From Candidatus Cloacimonadota bacterium (GTDB lineage: Bacteria > Cloacimonadota > Cloacimonadia > Cloacimonadales > Cloacimonadaceae), in the NCBI GenBank assembly GCA_023228285.1, contig JALOBM010000104.1:1-6156 (forward strand): a stretch of 6,156 nucleotides of DNA. Direction: 5' to 3'. The notes under the pieces were generated by a model. That model was given only the letters and a program-made list of their open reading frames with translations, did no database searches and was not told the origin of the DNA. The translations under genes were made by a program, and so were the position numbers. Shown here piece by piece: positions 5,361 to 6,156 of this stretch. Each line of letters opens with the position of its first letter. Position 1 is the stretch's first letter.

Positions 5361-6156
5361 CTATCCAACATATGTGCATACGCACACCCCAGCTGTAAGG
5401 ACTGGTGCGTAATATGCTCCGCAGCAACAGCATGCTGTGCCATCAGCATAATGACCACAACTGTGTCCATCTTCACCAGGACAGCATCCGTATGCTGGGT
5501 CGCAGTCTGAATGTGGCCCTGATGGTGATGGTGGTGACGGCTCACTCGAAGGAGATGGTTCTGGCTCTGATGGAGACAATATTGATGGTGATGGCTCTGG
5601 TGATTCTGGTGATGGCGACGGCTCTGGCGATGGCGACGGCTCTGGCGATGGCGACGGCTCTGGTGATGGTGATGGCTCTGGTGATTCTGGCGATGGCGAC
5701 GGCTCTTCTGATGGTGATGGAGACGGCGTTGTGGTCGGAGCGGGTGTAGTCGGTGCTGGTGTGGTCGGTGCTGGTGTAGTCGGAGCGGGTGTAGTCGGTG
5801 CTGGTGTAGTCGGTGCTGGTGATGGTGATGGCGATGGCTCTGGTGATGGCGATGGCTCTTCTGACGGTGATGGCGATGGCTCTGGTGTGGTCGGAGCGGG
5901 TGTGGTCGGAGCGGGTGTGGTCGGAGCGGGTGTGGTCGGAGCGGGTGTGGTCGGAGCTGGTGTAGTCGGTGCTGGTGTAGTCGGTGCTGGTGTAGTCGGT
6001 GCTGGTGATGGTGATAGAGATGGTTCTAACGATGGAGATGGCTCTTCTGATGGTGACGGAGACGGTGCTGGTGTAGTCGGTGCTGGTGTAGTCGGTGCTG
6101 GTGTAGTCGGTGCTGGTGTAGTCGGTGCTGGTGTAGTCGGTGCAGGCGTAGTCGGT
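5361..6156 (-). CDS. Mucin-like Thr/Ser/Pro repeat protein with Cys-rich C-terminus, 5' end outside window
   Basis: The frame is open from the window edge to a TAG at 5363-5361, 264 residues, without interruption. From N to C it holds (TTPAP)x6, a 19-residue S/P/E/L spacer, (PAPTT)x8, a 22-residue S/P/E spacer, (PAPTT)x6 plus one Thr, then ~74 residues of PEPSPS-like repeats. Last comes a 47-residue tail from [10 protein letters not shown] with ten cysteines, including a CCCC run and a CVC. The N-terminus, and so any signal peptide or structural domain, is missing. The repeat part should be extended and disordered and, with two Thr per five residues, a dense site for O-glycans. In mucins and fungal or bacterial Pro-Thr linkers such stretches act as stiff spacers. 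The tail looks like a small disulfide- or metal-stabilised cap. It lies first in the visible operon, ahead of the sugar enzymes. Alternatives: a phage fibre or neck decoration, a bacterial cell-wall-spanning surface protein, or a linker in a larger enzyme. A short reading starting at TTG 5579 is rejected, because the frame runs far upstream. Confidence 0.8.
   Translation of the reverse strand, partial: PTTPAPTTPAPTTPAPTTPAPTTPAPTTPAPSPSPSEEPSPSLEPSLSPSPAPTTPAPTTPAPTTPAPTTPAPTTPAPTTPAPTTPAPTTPEPSPSPSEEPSPSPEPSPSPSPAPTTPAPTTPAPTTPAPTTPAPTTPAPTTTPSPSPSEEPSPSPESPEPSPSPEPSPSPEPSPSPEPSPSPESPEPSPSILSPSEPEPSPSSEPSPPSPSGPHSDCDPAYGCCPGEDGHSCGHYADGTACCCCGAYYAPVLTAGVCVCTYVG
5364..5504 (-). other. Cys-rich C-terminal domain of the repeat protein
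   Basis: Codes for 47 residues with Cys at positions 1, 7, 8, 16, 25, 26, 27, 28, 41 and 43, plus many Gly, Tyr and Asp. The AYGCCPG...DGxxC pattern recalls small disulfide-rich modules (for example the YGCCPDG cassette of papilin-type proteins), but I cannot assign a family. Four consecutive cysteines are unusual and would also suit metal binding. Confidence 0.6.
5611..5706 (-). repeat. 18-bp tandem repeat encoding PEPSPS
   Basis: Plus-strand unit gatggcgacggctctggc at 5611, 5629 and 5647, with a diverged copy at 5665, a 9-base gattctggc insert, and a partial copy at 5692-5706. Each unit encodes the hexapeptide PEPSPS on the minus strand. It is a second repeat family within the same gene, differing in period from the TTPAP arrays. 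Confidence 0.92.
5730..5819 (-). repeat. 15-bp tandem array, 6 copies of PAPTT
   Basis: Six 15-base units mixing the gtcggtgctgg and gtcggagcggg codon forms, followed in the protein by one extra Thr codon (5727-5729) before the Ser-Pro-Glu region begins. Confidence 0.95.
5820..5885 (-). other. Ser/Pro/Glu spacer between arrays
   Basis: Twenty-two codons encoding only Pro, Ser and Glu ([20 protein letters not shown] plus two residues). It separates the 8-copy and 6-copy TTPAP arrays and shares the PSPSPE unit of the long S/P/E region downstream. Confidence 0.88.
5886..6005 (-). repeat. 15-bp tandem array, 8 copies of PAPTT
   Basis: Eight uninterrupted 15-base units. Two DNA versions of the same pentapeptide sit side by side: the left part uses tgtggtcggagcggg (plus strand), the right part the tgtagtcggtgctgg form seen in the other arrays. 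This suggests local expansion of one variant by slippage or unequal exchange while the protein sequence is held constant. Confidence 0.95.
6006..6062 (-). other. Ser/Pro/Glu/Leu spacer between TTPAP arrays
   Basis: Nineteen codons that read, N to [20 protein letters not shown]. It has the same Ser-Pro rhythm as the other spacers, but two Leu codons interrupt it, so this is the most diverged spacer in view. Confidence 0.85.
6063..6155 (-). repeat. 15-bp tandem array, 6 copies of TTPAP
   Basis: Six 15-base units plus one codon, on the plus strand cggtgctggtgtagt, encoding Pro-Ala-Pro-Thr-Thr when read on the minus strand. Units are nearly identical; one near the edge carries tgcaggcgt. The array continues to the window end, so the true count is unknown. 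Confidence 0.95.

Noticed and set aside
5354..5545. Minus-strand frame beginning with a His-rich stretch
   Set aside because: It overlaps the repeat gene in another frame, and the His run comes from shifted reading of Ser-Pro codons. The Cys-rich frame continues the long repeat protein.
5361..5579. Independent 72-residue protein starting at TTG 5579
   Set aside because: The same frame is open upstream to the window edge through more than 190 coding repeat codons, so TTG 5579 is an internal Leu.
5405..5749. Plus-strand open frame with Met/Ala/Leu/Val runs that look membrane-like
   Set aside because: It is the mirror of the PEPSPS and TTPAP repeats; a periodic stop-free repeat gives hydrophobic-looking shadows in other frames.
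5730..6156. Repeat array as a possible CRISPR
   Set aside because: The unit is 15 bases, in frame, without unique spacers between units, and codes for a uniform peptide.

Overview
All seven genes in this window lie on the minus strand, so the operon reads from right (6156) to left (1). Gaps are 2 to 44 bases and one junction is a TAATG overlap. No stretch over 300 bases lacks a gene. Shine-Dalgarno-like AGGA/GAGG motifs precede several starts and there are no introns, so this is prokaryotic-type DNA. Tight single-strand packing, several small or unusual glycosyltransferases and a giant low-complexity repeat protein fit a tailed phage or other mobile or surface-glycan locus of an uncultured bacterium. 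No capsid, terminase, tail or housekeeping gene is present to settle it.

Layout in transcription order: (1) 6156 to 5361, the C-terminal 264 residues of a mucin-like protein with three arrays of the pentapeptide TTPAP (20 copies visible), separated by Ser-Pro-Glu stretches and closed by a 47-residue tail with ten cysteines. (2) 5345 to 5046, a 99-residue protein of unknown function with one CxxC. (3) 5001 to 3349, a 550-residue two-domain enzyme: an N-terminal GT-A glycosyltransferase with a DxH motif and a cysteine-rich insertion, and a C-terminal domain resembling a SAM-methyltransferase that has lost its glycine-rich loop. (4) 3346 to 2633, a small GT2-type glycosyltransferase. (5) 2633 to 1677, a GT-B glycosyltransferase. 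(6) 1653 to 1009, a DUF115/MptE-like Rossmann protein. (7) 995 to beyond base 1, a protein whose first ~285 residues look like the catalytic domain of the polypeptide GalNAc-transferases (GT27), followed by the start of a second DUF115/MptE-like domain.

Reading as a system (inference): the GT27 family attaches GalNAc to Ser/Thr of mucin-type proteins. TTPAP is also the core of a classical laboratory acceptor peptide for those enzymes (EA2, from rat submandibular mucin, recalled from the literature). A GT27-like enzyme, a second DxH enzyme, two further glycosyltransferases and two DUF115-like domains in the same operon as a Thr-Thr-Pro repeat protein suggest a self-contained mucin-type O-glycosylation cassette. 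In it the first gene would supply the acceptor and the rest would start and extend the glycans. The window shows the parts but not the chemistry.
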